Below, in pieces: positions 30,801 to 40,360 of a stretch of 64,000 nucleotides of DNA. This stretch comes from Dermatemys mawii. Taxonomy: Eukaryota; Chordata; Testudines; Dermatemydidae. The stretch spans positions 8,184,094 to 8,248,093 of the forward strand of contig ML677374.1 in NCBI GenBank assembly GCA_007922305.1, written 5' to 3'. A model generated the notes under the pieces. It worked only from the letters and a program-made list of their open reading frames with translations, was not told the origin of the DNA and did no database searches. Position 1 is the first letter of the stretch. Every line of letters starts with the position of its first letter. The translations under genes were made by a program, and so were the position numbers.

Positions 30801-33800
30801 ATACTTGAGCTGGAGTGACTTCAGTAGGACTCTTTGCATGTTTAACACTAAGGCCTCAATTCAAGCCAGTCCTTAACTTTCATGTGCATATGTCCCAGTC
30901 ATTTGAGTGCTGTTAATGCAACATAAGCACATGCTTAAAGGCTGTCCTGACTAGCAGTGCTTTCCTGACCCAGGATGAAAGTGCTTTGCCGAACAGTGTT
31001 GGTCTTCCTTAAATGCTTGGGTGAATCAGGGGCTTGTTGAGCACAAGACGACCCACCCCCTACAAATGTATTACAATAGCACTCTTGACTGTACACTTTT
31101 TAAAAGCAATATACTACTGACTATAACTAAAACAGAGATGAGAACTCCCAAATACTTCCTGCAAAAATCCTATTAGCCTACGTTCATTTCAACTTAGCTG
31201 CTGTAACATACATTTTTAGCTCTTGGTTTAATTCAGCATAATTTCACCCAAACAAAGAACTAATAAAGGAACCCACCACAGGTCGCAAGCTAATAAACTG
31301 GGCCTAACAATAGCCTAGTAGTCAAGGTACAGCACAGGTATGGTGATCTAAATCCAGCATGCTTACTTTGGATGTTCCATTGACACTTCAAGGACAAGTT
31401 CTGGCGGCAGTTCAAATATTTCCGGGTCTTGGCCGTTTGCTTGGAGAATCAGTGGAACGACATCAAAGCGGCCATATTTGGGCTTCCACCCAAGCTCAAT
31501 GCACAACTGTAAATGAAGAAAGTGGGTTTTTTTTGCCCCATGGGTTTGAAGACCAAAGCATGTTAACTCTTTACATGCTGTCTAATGTTAAAGACTACAT
31601 TTCCCCCATTCCAATAAAGCCATGCGGTGTTCGCATAGGGCTCCATAGTGTGCCCCGATTGAGGGGTAGTACATAAATTGCCTCACCTCAGAGGTAAGCC
31701 TAGGAGGCAGTATGCCTTAGAGACAACCTTCCCTTGCTCTGGGATGGAGGGAGTAATTTTGCTGCAGGACTATAATAGCAATGCATTGCAGCCCCCACCC
31801 CCACTGCTAGGTAAGATGTGCTCATTGGTGCATTGGAGCCAAGGCTCCACCCATTCCTTTTGCCCACCCTCATTCCTCCCTCCTGCTCCAGAAAGATACA
31901 GAACAAAAGGTATTCACTAAGCACAATGAAAGTCTTTCATTGTCCTTAATGGGAGTTTGATCAGATCTATGGAGTATTTTTCCACCATATAGAGGTCCAC
32001 ATAACAAGGTACCTACATCAATTAGATAGATGAATATCTAAACTCCAATAGATGAGCTAGATAAGAGGGATGGTGGGTTGGTGAGTTCTGTCTTAACACT
32101 TACCTGTGTAAACTCCACAGTAGCTGGGTCTCCCAAGATGGAGCCATCTGGCATTTGGTACCCAGCATATCGGATGAGTTGGCTGTTCCACAAACGGAAA
32201 TCATGTTTCCCATCAGTCCTCTGAGGGAAGACAGTGATGGCCGATCTACCCAGAGAGATTAAGTCCCATTAAAACACAGCAAGTCATATGCTTTTGGATA
32301 ATTTTTTAAATTATCTGGTTCCTGCTACCAGCTAATTTACATTTTGTAAACAAATAAAAACCCCTCATTTTCCAGGGACTGTGCAACTTACAAATCTTCA
32401 AGAAATGATGATAAAAGATAGACAGGGGGACCAAAACTTCTAGACACCCCAGAGTTTTTTTGTGGGGGTGGGATGGAGCTCTGAATGTAAACCCAGATCT
32501 GGATTCAAAGACTGGTGTTTGGAATACCAGTGTTGAAATAAAAGAGCACGTACCTGATGTTTCCATTGTTTGTGGCATATTCAAGATGACGACAGATATG
32601 TTCAAACATTTCCTTGGCTGTAGTACAGTTACGTGCATCAAACACCTATATATTCCCAGAAGAAATACAGGAAAACATTAATTTAGGAATGATGATTTAG
32701 AATTATTTTTCTAACAAAGTTCATTATCATAATTTAAGGTTAAGGTGCAATGGCTTAGACTAGTATTTGGATACAGGATTTCACTTTTACCTCATGTAAG
32801 AAGGATTAATCTTAATTTTTGCTATATGGGTCCAATATATATAGTTGTGCTTTGCTATAATGTACAGGAGATGCACTTCCTCCTGTTGTGTAGCAGATTT
32901 TTATTGTGTCTTGAGCCATCTAAAATTGTTTCATTTGGCTCTGGAATGAGGAACCAGTTTGTATTGTCTGAAATACAGGCCATATCTTCTGCTGGTGTAA
33001 CTTGGCGAAGTTCTGTTGAATTGGATGTCGCTATGCTGATTTACAGACTGCTGATCTGCCCCTGGATTTCTATAATTAGCAAGTCACCTGTAGGTTAGAC
33101 CATTGTATTCTCCCAATGCATCTCGGAGCATTTCTCCAGGCCTGTTTGGTTGCAAAAATGAGTTCATCTTTTGTCAGCTGGTAGGTTCCTGTTGTTTCTA
33201 TCTCTTCGGTTACCAATTGCATTCGCTGCTGGTGTTCTTCTGGTTGTGGCCTGTAGAATAGGAAACCAACATCAAGAGAAATAATGAGCTGTGCTTTAGG
33301 CAGAACTTATTTCATTCACAAAGGTGGTTGCAGAAATATTCCTAGTTACTATGTTGTGGGTCAAGAGGGTGACTGGATGTAACTGGGGGAAGAATTTAAG
33401 CACTCTGATTATAAGGGGCTCCTCCATTAAGCAGAGGATTTAGACAGATGGGGTTAGCTTTTGTTGCAGAATACAGACACAGTGCTTCCTGCGATTCACT
33501 AAGGCACCCTTGCTAGTTACCATTCGGCACACATGGATGTTGCAAGATCCATACATGGATAGACACCTGGAAATTAAATCTATCTACCCAAGACACGCCA
33601 TCAACGGTGAACATATGGGTACCTCTCCCAGACCTCAACAAGACTGTATCCTAGAGAAAGCTGCTACCCTGCATCCATCCCATCTCCCTTCTGCTGCTTC
33701 TCACTCCTCTCCCCAAAGTGCCATATTTCCCTATTGTTACCATTGACTACGCCAGCAATGGAAAGAAACGGACTGTCTAAGCGCAGGGCAGGAGTGCGGG

Positions 33801-36800
33801 GGAGACAGGACCGCTGCTATAACAACTGAGGTCAGATCAGACTAGTTCCTTGCGGCCTCTAAATCTCTCAGCTGTCCTTGTTGAGTGTGAATGGCAGATT
33901 AATTAACTTATTCAGGAGCAAACCGTGCTGGACATGCTAAGCTGTAATGTTTTAACCTTGGTGCAGCTCAGTCCTCTGACCATTTAATTCCCATCTCCAT
34001 AATGCTTAATACATTAACGCAAGCTGCCTTTTTCTGCCTTGCTTCCCATGTTAACTTGTTTAGGAAGATACAGACTTTCCAGGTGTGGATGTTAAAATCC
34101 ATGAAAGCACTGGACATCCATGAGTGGGAAAAATCCTGCTTTGGCAGAAGGACGGTGGAGGTGGCCTAGCAGGTACCTGTCCTCTCTGTGTTCTATTATT
34201 TTAATACAAAAGTGTTTCTTATGAGAAAACTCCACACCAAAGAGGAGGGGCTGGGTAGTTCTCTTGGCCGGCGAAGTTAACCTCTCAAATTCTTTATGCT
34301 GATAACTCAGAAAGTGAAGACAAAGTATGGGGGAAATATCTATTGTGGCACAGACAAACTGATGAGCTGGCTGATAAATAGGATGAATACAGCCTGCACA
34401 GCGTGAGAGCACATGTCAAATTTCACCAGGATGAAAGATCAAGGGCAGCATGTGAGACAGTGTAAATCAGTGTGATCAACTAGCCAAGTGGTGAGGGTAC
34501 CTCTAAGTGACTACAGGGCGGTTTTGAAAATTTAATGATTCTGACCATGGAAGCTGTTTGGACTGGAGGCTGGGTTTTCAGAAGGGTTCAGGTCTCAGAA
34601 ATTAAGCCAGATTTTACCAGGAGCGTTGAGCTGCTTTGAAAATCTGTACTCTGAACTCTTCTGAAAATGTGGCCTTAAGCCTCTAGGGTTGGATCACCTG
34701 TCAATGTGGCTCCATTACTTGTGCTGGTTTGAGGAGAGAAAAATCGGGAACCATAGAATCGAGTTCAGCATCTGGCAGCGGGTTCAGCTCCCCTTGATGT
34801 AAATGACACCAGGGCTAAATCTGGCCCATACTCATGTGTTTGCACGGCTGGTGTGGGAATCTGTCATCAGTAACACATGTACATTCTATTGCATTATTTA
34901 GTTGACAAAGTTTGTGATTCTGAAAACATTTGTGCATGTATTGAGCTTTACTCCCATGAGTAATTCCCTTGATTTCAATAGGATTACTCTTGGGAGTTAT
35001 AGTAAGCATGTGCCTAAGTCTTTGCTGCATCTGGATGAAACAAAAGACCAGAATCAAACTGGGTCAATGACCTGACCAGGAAAGTATGACTAAGAAAGAA
35101 AGTGAGTACCAGGAATTCCTGAAAGTGCTCGGTTTCTAACCTGAAATTAAGCAATTACAAGTTGTTTGGTGTTATGAGATTTCATAATCCCTTGATTATT
35201 ACAAATAATAGTTCCTTCTTCTTATAAAGTCACCATGAAAACTGAACTTTGGAAGTCATAAAATTGCTGTCCGGGCAGCATAAAAAGAGTAAAAGCAGCA
35301 GCTATAAAATCTGGAAATTGGAGTCTCCTTTCGTAAACATTACTGTGGGCCAATTTAAAATAAATAGTGTGTTTAAATTCAAGAGCATTTGAATCCCTGA
35401 AGAAGCTAACTAGGAGACGTAGTGTATGATCCTGTGAAGGGCTGAATAAGCCCTTGATGTGCCGGGCTGCTTTAATTCCCATTGGCTTCAGGAGTTGCTC
35501 AGTACCTTGTAGCATCAAACTTTTATTTACTAATCCCTGAAGCCTTGAAATGGTGGCACTTGAGATGGCCTCAAATATTCCAGCATTTCCCACATGTTCA
35601 CCCAAAGCAGTAAAATCATTCTCTTTCTCCATCCTGAGACCTACAGAATACAACCATCTTTTCTGATGCTAGGAAATTCCCCTGAGCATGCTCAGTAAGC
35701 CTGACGGACAGAGGATGAGAGGACTCTGCCATGCTGAATGGAGCAAGTTGCCTAGAAGGCCAGCAACTTTATAAGAAGCCCTAAACCATGGGAAATGTTC
35801 ACATAACCTTTACCGCCCTTGAGCAAAGGGTGCCAGAATACAGAGAGAGGGCATTTAAAAACAACGCCAAACTAAAAGTCATATCCGCATTATAAGACTG
35901 ATCTCAATGGGTGTGACTCCACTCTAGCCCGGAAAAGCTAATACAGTGCTAAGAAACCAGACCTGGAGAGATGTGTTTCTACATGTCTGTTTGTGGACAG
36001 ATGGTAGCCCTGTTTTTAAAAAGTCTTATCTAAGCTGCCTATTGATGCATCCGCCTCAGGAGGATTGAGATAGTTAAAACCAGATTGCACAAAGGACTCA
36101 ATATAGTCCATTCCTACATTCAGCAAGGAGGATTGGGACCTACAGGTAATAGCACCTACCATTTCAGCATATTATTAGTACAACTAACTCACTAACTGCA
36201 CGTAATTCTTGTCCCTTTCTTTGACCGGATGGCGTGTGGTAGAGCAGTCTGCAGCTCACGAGGAAAGAAAACTAAGAGGCATTTACATCCCATAGATTGA
36301 GCAATTCATTCAAGAATGAAGTTAAAATGGCCTTACTCTTTAAATGAATTGTAGTATTGATTGACGAATTCTATCGCCTGGGGTAAAATCTCTTCCGGTG
36401 GGACTGGACTGTCTCTTGGGCCTTTCACTAAGCCTTTGGGGTTCATGAGTGCCCCTTGGCAAGCCTTGGTCCTGCAGTTGAGAACCTGCAAAGACGGAAA
36501 TGTTAACAATAATGGCACCCTGCCAGGGAAAGTTGTCCATTAAAGTTTCATGGTCTTACCCCCTTTGCTGTCTGGTGCAACGTGTCATGAAGGCTGGTTC
36601 CATTTCCCCAGTTTTTAATTTTTAAATGTCTCGGACACCCAGATATTTGGCTCATGGGCTGGATGCCGCTCTGCGGAGGTTTCTGAGCAAAGAGAAAACG
36701 AAAATAGAAATAATCTTTGAATTCATCATTTAACATTAAAACATTGGACTAAATTTATCCCCAGTGTATGTGCCAATTGATGGAGTTTCATCAGGGAAGA

Positions 36801-38602
36801 CTGGGATTTCTCAATGTGTGTTAATTATGATGGTCCAAGGGAAACAATGAACTGGATTGTCTTAGAAGTAAGACACGCTTGTAAATAAAGTCTTGGACTT
36901 TCAAAGAGGACTAAGGGAATTAGGCACTCAAATCCCACTGCAATAGGAGGTGGGCATCTAACTCCCTTAGGCACATTAAGGTTTTGGGTTGTACAAAATG
37001 AACAATTTGGTGACACTGACATGAATTCAGAAAATGTTTTGGTGTCATTAAATCTGGTTTCCCCCTCCATGGGAGCGGCGAGGGAGAGGGGGCAGGAGAG
37101 GGACAACAACAAAAAAATCACTGAGCTGTCATTGCGACTCCTTAGCATCCAGTACCAAAGTTAGAAATAGTTTATCTCCTCTTACTGACCTCTCCTGAAG
37201 TTGTGATGCGCGGCATCTCATTCTCTTTGTTGCTCAGATCATTTAACTTGGTGGCGTCTTCTTTCATGAAGCTTTGAAATAAATAAGCAGAATCTGATTT
37301 AGTACACGAGGCGTAGTTTTTAACCTGTTACCATTTACTTGTGAGATGAGTAGGGAGATGTCTAACACAGCATCTGAAAACAATACCGACTCAATAAACC
37401 ATGTGTTCCCAACTCAAAGGAACTGGAAACAGGTAGTGGGGTTGTGGCCACCGTTTCCATATTGCTGTGTCCTAGAATATAAAAGACTGAGAACCACTGC
37501 TATAAACTAAACAAAGGAAATGCATCAAGAAATTACAACTATAAACTAGTCATAGGAAATGGACAGAGAAGGAAAATGTTGGGAAGATCTGTTTTCTTTA
37601 GGGAATAGCTGTGTGAACCTTTTAAATAGGTCCAATCTCATGGTGCGTTAAGCAAACTTCTTGCTTTCTTATGCAGGAAACGAAGGAAATCCATGCAAAA
37701 GGCTTGACTTTTGAACTCTGTTCTTCCTTTTTAATTTGGATGCAATGTTTGAGAAGACAAGAGGTAGACTGAGAGTCCTGGAGCAAAAGAGTCTGCTTTT
37801 GACTGGCAGTGATGGCCTTTAGATAATGTCCATCTTAGGGCCAGACTGTGTGTCCTTTGCTCTGCCTGGTGCGTGGTGACTCCAGTGGGAGTCAGGTTGG
37901 GGATTCTTTATTTCTGGTGTAAATAACTTTCAGTGATAATAGCGAAAAATGTGGAGTCAGGGACGGGGGAAGACAGCAAATTTTGGTGGAACATAGGCAC
38001 CAAAATCAGTGAAATCCTTTGAAATGAGGGACATCTGAGAAGCATGCATCCTTATTTTATACACCGTCTTTCATGCAAGCTGTATCCCAAAATACTTTAC
38101 AGAGCTAATTAATACCATTCCAAGGTTAATAAATAACTTTGCCGAAGTCCACAACACACACATCTAGCCATCCATAGCTTGCACCATTATACACATTATA
38201 GAAAGCAGAGACAAAAAGAGAAATACGAAAGTTTAAGGTAGGATGTGTTATGTCCCAGTGATGTGACTATGTCTCACAAGGGAAAACTAAAATTTACCTC
38301 ACCTGTGGGTCAATTGCAGCCAAGTGACCTGTAGGAACAGTTGTCTCGCAAACTTTCTCCTTTAAAATTATTGCTTTGGCAATTCTTTACTTGTACCTCT
38401 GAAACCTCATGGTGCTTTCCCATGATCTTTCCTTCTTGAAGGAGGGAGAGTGTATGAAAGCAGGAAGGATCCAACTGAGAGGAGAGAAATCTTACCTGGG
38501 AACTTTCAGGACTGCCTTTTCCACATTATTGTTTATATCCTCTTTGGAGGACGCCTTCCGGCCGGTTTGGGGCCTGAATAGGAACTGCCAAGGGCACAGC
38601 AT
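17639..38602 (-). CDS. NOS2: Inducible nitric oxide synthase, complete
   Basis: Homodimeric haem/flavin enzyme turning L-arginine, O2 and NADPH into citrulline and NO; cytosolic, induced in activated macrophages. 26 coding exons with matching phases give 1154 residues (human 1153). In order: SPSB-binding motif DINNN (about 22-26); zinc cysteines in CRTKAC (108, 113); haem ligand Cys198 in RCIGR; substrate Glu375 in [13 protein letters not shown]; calmodulin-binding segment about 504-529; FMN loop TETGKS (about 543); FAD motif RYYSISSS (about 904); NADPH motifs GPGTGIAPF (about 980) and CGDVRMARD (about 1080). The FMN domain lacks the autoinhibitory insert of the calcium-dependent isoforms, as expected for iNOS. 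Only the last 25 or so residues diverge strongly from the human protein. The ATG at 38602 has A at -3 and no upstream ATG in the predicted 5' UTR. Confidence 0.98.
17760..17779. repeat. A20 homopolymer acting as NOS2 polypyrimidine tract
   Basis: Twenty A on the plus strand, so U20 in the NOS2 transcript, directly before the CAG acceptor of the last exon. Confidence 0.9.
18424..18618 (-). CDS. NOS2: NOS2 exon 26
   Basis: 195 bases, 65 codons, phase 0. Includes [20 protein letters not shown], the C-terminal NADPH-binding part of the reductase, and ends IFQLK. Confidence 0.98.
18619..19391 (-). other. NOS2: NOS2 intron 25, no recognised feature
   Basis: A short repeat-like stretch at about 18785-18900 (TCTATACTAC...TGTCTACAGT) may be part of the TGTCTACA family; nothing else is seen. 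Confidence 0.4.
19392..19540 (-). CDS. NOS2: NOS2 exon 25
   Basis: 149 bases. Encodes [19 protein letters not shown] and [11 protein letters not shown], the NADPH-ribose recognition region of the reductase. Confidence 0.98.
20269..20390 (-). CDS. NOS2: NOS2 exon 24
   Basis: 122 bases. Encodes [19 protein letters not shown], the pyrophosphate-binding loop for NADPH. Confidence 0.98.
20801..20888 (-). CDS. NOS2: NOS2 exon 23
   Basis: 88 bases. Encodes [16 protein letters not shown] and PCFVR, the FAD-domain connection. Confidence 0.97.
21324..21534 (-). CDS. NOS2: NOS2 exon 22
   Basis: 211 bases. Encodes [20 protein letters not shown] and [13 protein letters not shown], which includes the FAD-binding RxYS motif. 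Confidence 0.98.
22003..22175 (-). repeat. SINE-like remnant in NOS2 intron
   Basis: TAATTTTCACCACCCCCCTGG, GAGGCACAGACGGGCTACG, TGACCTTCCCAGAATCACTC and AGGAAATCTCCTAC resemble an antisense MIR-type core. Diverged. Confidence 0.5.
22220..22254. repeat. Perfect 13-base inverted repeat
   Basis: CAAGACCATCCTT (22220-22232) and AAGGATGGTCTTG (22242-22254) are exact complements around a 9-base loop, in a NOS2 intron. Function unknown. Confidence 0.85.
22375..22538 (-). CDS. NOS2: NOS2 exon 21
   Basis: 164 bases, donor CAT/GTGAGT. Encodes [20 protein letters not shown] and [10 protein letters not shown], then LEVLCH; connecting subdomain of the reductase. Confidence 0.97.
22539..23367 (-). other. 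NOS2: NOS2 intron 20, no recognised feature
   Basis: About 0.8 kb with a T12-14 run near 23270; nothing else named. Confidence 0.4.
23368..23546 (-). CDS. NOS2: NOS2 exon 20
   Basis: 179 bases. Encodes [32 protein letters not shown] and IRLETCND, the start of the FAD domain barrel. Confidence 0.98.
24304..24382 (-). CDS. NOS2: NOS2 exon 19
   Basis: 79 bases. Encodes [20 protein letters not shown], the FMN-to-FAD connection. Acceptor after a C-rich tract. Confidence 0.95.
24853..24880. repeat. (AG)14 microsatellite at NOS2 exon 18 donor
   Basis: On the NOS2 strand a (CT)14 tract starts about 7 bases after the exon 18/intron border (24888/24887). Confidence 0.95.
24888..25020 (-). CDS. NOS2: NOS2 exon 18
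   Basis: 133 bases. Encodes [20 protein letters not shown] and DSQPLDLSK. Donor AAAG/GTACGT is followed at once by the CT microsatellite. Confidence 0.97.
25695..25869 (-). CDS. NOS2: NOS2 exon 17
   Basis: 175 bases. Encodes [20 protein letters not shown] and [16 protein letters not shown], the FMN-binding part of the flavodoxin-like domain. Confidence 0.98.
25995..26044 (-). CDS. NOS2: NOS2 exon 16
   Basis: Only 50 bases: [16 protein letters not shown] plus a split Arg. Here the calcium-dependent isoforms carry an autoinhibitory insert of about 40-50 residues; it is absent. Confidence 0.97.
26195..26299 (-). CDS. NOS2: NOS2 exon 15
   Basis: 105 bases. Encodes [19 protein letters not shown], the second FMN-contact loop. 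Confidence 0.98.
26400..26560 (+). repeat. MIR/CORE-SINE-like element in NOS2 intron
   Basis: GGTTCTGTTAATTGCTCTACC, ACTGTGTGACTTTGCTCAAG and TCACTTGACTTCTGTTTCCC match the MIR core in plus orientation. Confidence 0.65.
27220..27364 (-). CDS. NOS2: NOS2 exon 14
   Basis: 145 bases. Begins [16 protein letters not shown] (second half of the calmodulin-binding helix) then [15 protein letters not shown], the FMN phosphate loop. Confidence 0.98.
27719..27801 (-). CDS. NOS2: NOS2 exon 13
   Basis: 83 bases. Encodes [20 protein letters not shown] and IKFRVLV: the basic first half of the calmodulin-binding segment that joins oxygenase and reductase halves. Confidence 0.98.
27862..27912 (+). repeat. 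Fragment of the GTGGCACCTTAAAGACTA repeat
   Basis: GTCCTGTGGCACCTTAAAGACTA is the same core found at 39739 and 53637; here only a short piece lies in NOS2 intron 12. Confidence 0.7.
28384..28578 (-). CDS. NOS2: NOS2 exon 12
   Basis: 195 bases. Encodes [33 protein letters not shown] and [13 protein letters not shown], the tetrahydrobiopterin-binding and dimer-interface part of the oxygenase. Confidence 0.99.
28579..29316 (-). other. NOS2: NOS2 intron 11, no recognised feature
   Basis: About 0.74 kb with no named element. Confidence 0.4.
29317..29418 (-). CDS. NOS2: NOS2 exon 11
   Basis: 102 bases, 34 codons, phase 0. Encodes [20 protein letters not shown] and [14 protein letters not shown] of the oxygenase domain. 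Confidence 0.98.
29555..29680. repeat. GTGCTAAGAACCC-type interspersed repeat
   Basis: Contains TATTATTATTTGTATTG, CTAGGTGCTGTACAAAGAC and CTGCCCCGAAGAGCTTAC, a common reptile repeat; related copies at about 40245-40360, 45610-45770, 46130-46860 and 58520-58625. Confidence 0.6.
29975..30149 (-). CDS. NOS2: NOS2 exon 10
   Basis: 175 bases. Encodes [19 protein letters not shown] and [18 protein letters not shown], containing the Glu that binds the substrate guanidinium. Confidence 0.99.
30772..31035. repeat. Palindromic repeat with CCCTGATTCA ends
   Basis: Starts CCCTGATTCAGCAAAGCAC and ends GGTGAATCAGGGGC, with internal CACATACTTGAG / AAGCACATGC pieces. Partial copies with the same GATTCAG...AAAGCACTT core are at about 3317-3415, 6181-6285, 15110-15245 and 41655-41780. 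Confidence 0.65.
31367..31506 (-). CDS. NOS2: NOS2 exon 9
   Basis: 140 bases. Encodes [19 protein letters not shown] and [16 protein letters not shown] of the oxygenase domain. Confidence 0.98.
32104..32245 (-). CDS. NOS2: NOS2 exon 8
   Basis: 142 bases. Encodes [20 protein letters not shown] and [14 protein letters not shown] of the oxygenase domain. Confidence 0.99.
32554..32645 (-). CDS. NOS2: NOS2 exon 7
   Basis: 92 bases. Encodes [20 protein letters not shown] and YATNNGNI. Confidence 0.98.
33088..33250 (-). CDS. NOS2: NOS2 exon 6 with haem-ligand Cys
   Basis: 163 bases. Encodes [19 protein letters not shown] and [16 protein letters not shown]. The Cys in RCIGR is the axial haem thiolate (residue 198 here). 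Confidence 0.99.
33251..36336 (-). other. NOS2: NOS2 intron 5, longest internal coding intron
   Basis: About 3.1 kb. Positions 34800-35040 show a decayed palindromic repeat; the 143-codon antisense open frame at 35222-35653 has no splice sites or recognisable content. Confidence 0.5.
36337..36485 (-). CDS. NOS2: NOS2 exon 5 with zinc-binding Cys pair
   Basis: 149 bases. Encodes [18 protein letters not shown] and [12 protein letters not shown]. The CxxxxC pair matches the inter-subunit zinc tetrathiolate of NOS dimers. Donor AAAGA/GTAAGG. Confidence 0.98.
36560..36682 (-). CDS. NOS2: NOS2 exon 4
   Basis: 123 bases, 41 codons, phase 0. Encodes [20 protein letters not shown], a conserved N-terminal stretch. 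Only 74 bases separate it from exon 5. Confidence 0.97.
36893..37010. repeat. Near-palindromic short repeat in NOS2 intron 3
   Basis: CTAAGGGAATTAGGCACTC and CATCTAACTCCCTTAG are inverted around a short centre, typical of small reptile palindromic repeats. Confidence 0.5.
37190..37271 (-). CDS. NOS2: NOS2 exon 3
   Basis: 82 bases. Encodes [20 protein letters not shown] then RITTSGE, the poorly conserved N-terminal extension. The phases and length fit human exon 3. Confidence 0.9.
37272..38495 (-). other. NOS2: NOS2 intron 2, no recognised feature
   Basis: About 1.2 kb; I name no repeat or exon in it. Confidence 0.4.
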
Positions 38603-38671
38603 TTTCAGTCTTTTAATTGGCCTGCTCTTTCCTTGCCCTGAAGTCCTGGTTTAGGCGATGAGGGGATTCTT
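38496..38671 (-). CDS. NOS2: NOS2 exon 2 with start codon
   Basis: The exon runs from acceptor CTTCCTTAG to donor CCCAG/GTAAGA. The ATG is at 38602-38600; 38603-38671 is 5' UTR without ATG. It encodes [19 protein letters not shown] then [12 protein letters not shown]. The ACPWKFLF-like start and the DINNN motif identify the NOS2 N-terminus; DINNN binds the SPSB adaptors that send iNOS for ubiquitination in mammals. Confidence 0.95.
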
Positions 38672-38883
38672 CTAAGGAAGGAAATAAAAGGAGGTTATAC
38701 ACGGTGCTTCATTTGTAATGAAAGAAGTGCGGGGGCTCAAGGAACTTTTTTTACATTCATAACTGATGCACCAAGGCTAGAGGTGCCGGGGCTATGAACT
38801 GCCAAGCCCAGAGAACTGCTCAGCCCTGGCAAGATCCTGGCACCAATTAAACACTGGTTATACAGCGACCAAGGAGGAACCTC

Positions 38884-39178
38884 CTGTGATGGGTTGGATC
38901 AAAGAAACCCCCTTGGGGCTGCCGACTGATGTGCCAAGACTACTTCTGCCTCTGCTTTCCTGCCCCGGCAGCTTGGGACTCCAGTGCCCTGCCTGGTTTG
39001 AGCCAGACCCGCTGGCCTGCTGCAAACCCAGACCCAGGTCTCAACCATGTCCCCCAATAGCTGTAGGCTTAACTGAAAGCGGCTAAGAAGTGTTCCTGTC
39101 TTTAACACTCAGGCACCCAATTCCCAATGGAGTCCAAACCCCAACTAATTCTGTTTTACCCTGTATAAAGATCAAATG
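38884..39178 (+). mobile_element. Truncated LTR fragment in NOS2 intron 1
   Basis: Starts TGTGATGGGTTGGATCAAAG and continues through CTGATGTGCCAAGACTACTTC to CCCTGTATAAAG, a composition I associate with a reptile endogenous LTR. It lies about 2 kb downstream of the NOS2 start site, antisense to the gene. Confidence 0.55.
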
Positions 39179-39738
39179 AAAATCAGAGCATAATTAGGGT
39201 CTGGAAAACACATAATTGTTCTAAGTTTTTAGCAGAAATACCCACTAGAGGTTCTTTTGTGTTTTTTTTTAGCTTTGTTTCGCAAAGGTTTTTGGGTGTC
39301 ACAAAAATATTTTTCTTTATTTGAACCTCTATGTTTTGCAGGAAAACCTGGCCTGTGTCTGTCATTCACACAACAAAGATCCCCAGCTGAAAGTTATTCT
39401 TCCCCAGGGAATGAAACCAAAAAACAACTTATTCTACCAGAGCCAAATAGAATGTGAAGTTTATGGATTCCAGGTTCTGTTCTAAATATGGAACCAAGGA
39501 ATCTTGCCTGGGTTCTAGATTTTTGTAAATAAAATTATAGCATATCTACAACCCATATAGCAAACTAGTCAGGGTTTAGGATGATGCTCCATTAATTGTC
39601 ACAGGCTGACTTGATTTTGTCTTGCTGTCCTTTTGCATTTGGGCTTTTCTGATCATCTTTGATCCTAAAGTGAAGTTTCTCTCCTTGGGAAGACGTAGCA
39701 GCTTCATGGGTAAAAATGAAGCTACTACATTGTTTAAA

Positions 39739-40150
39739 GTTTCAGAGTGGCAGCCGTGTTAGTCTGTATCCGCAAAAAGAATGAGGAGTACTTGTGGCAC
39801 CTTAAAGACTAACAAATTTATTTGGGCATAACCTTTTGTGAGCTAAAACCCACTTCATCAGATTCACAGAGTGGAACATACAGTAGGAAGGTGTGTGTAT
39901 GTGTATTATTTATATATACACACACACACACACATATTATGTATATTTTATATATATGTATATTTTACATATAAATACACGCACACACACATAGAGAATA
40001 TGAAAAGATGGGGCTTGCCATACCAACTCTAAGAGACTAATCAATTAGGGTGAGCTATTAGCAGCAGGTGAAAAAGCTTTTGTAGTGATAATCAGGATGG
40101 CCCATTTCAAACAGTTGACAAGAAAATTGTTTGTTTTCTGTACCAGACAA
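39739..40150 (+). mobile_element. Interspersed repeat, plus copy (TTTCAGAGTGG end)
   Basis: Starts TTTCAGAGTGGCAGCCGTG and contains GTACTTGTGGCACCTTAAAG and CCACTTCATCAGAT. After a TG/TA microsatellite it continues as GGTGAGCTATTAGCAGCAGG and GATAATCAGGATGGCCC. An inverted copy is at about 53100-53637. The family is abundant in reptiles; I do not know its accepted name. Confidence 0.85.
39893..39992. repeat. TG/TA compound microsatellite
   Basis: Mixed TGTGTG, ATATAT and ACACAC runs inside the repeat copy at 39739. Confidence 0.85.
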
Positions 40151-40244
40151 TCAAAGACTGAGCTATAGCCAAGAAGGTCAAAAGTTAAGGAAAGAAAGAA
40201 AAAAACTTTTTTTCCTATTATAAATTGTTTACTCGTTATTTTTT

Positions 40245-40360
40245 TTGTATTGTGGTAATGTTTACAAGCCCCAGTTGTGGCCTCTGTGTTAAGTGCTGTG
40301 AACATAAAATAAACAAAGACAGTCCTGACCCCCAAAAGCTCACAATCCAAGTAATTCAGT
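40245..40360. repeat. GTGCTGTGAACA-type interspersed repeat
   Basis: TTGTGGTAATGTTTACAAGC, AAGTGCTGTGAAC and AAAGCTCACAATCCAAGT belong to the same family as 29555-29680. Confidence 0.5.

Noticed and set aside
30772..31035. miRNA precursor hairpin
   Set aside because: The palindrome is long, degenerate and present in several copies, so it is a repeat.
35222..35653. 143-codon antisense frame in NOS2 intron 5
   Set aside because: No splice sites, no similarity to NOS proteins or any family that I recognise, and it would interrupt the NOS2 frame.
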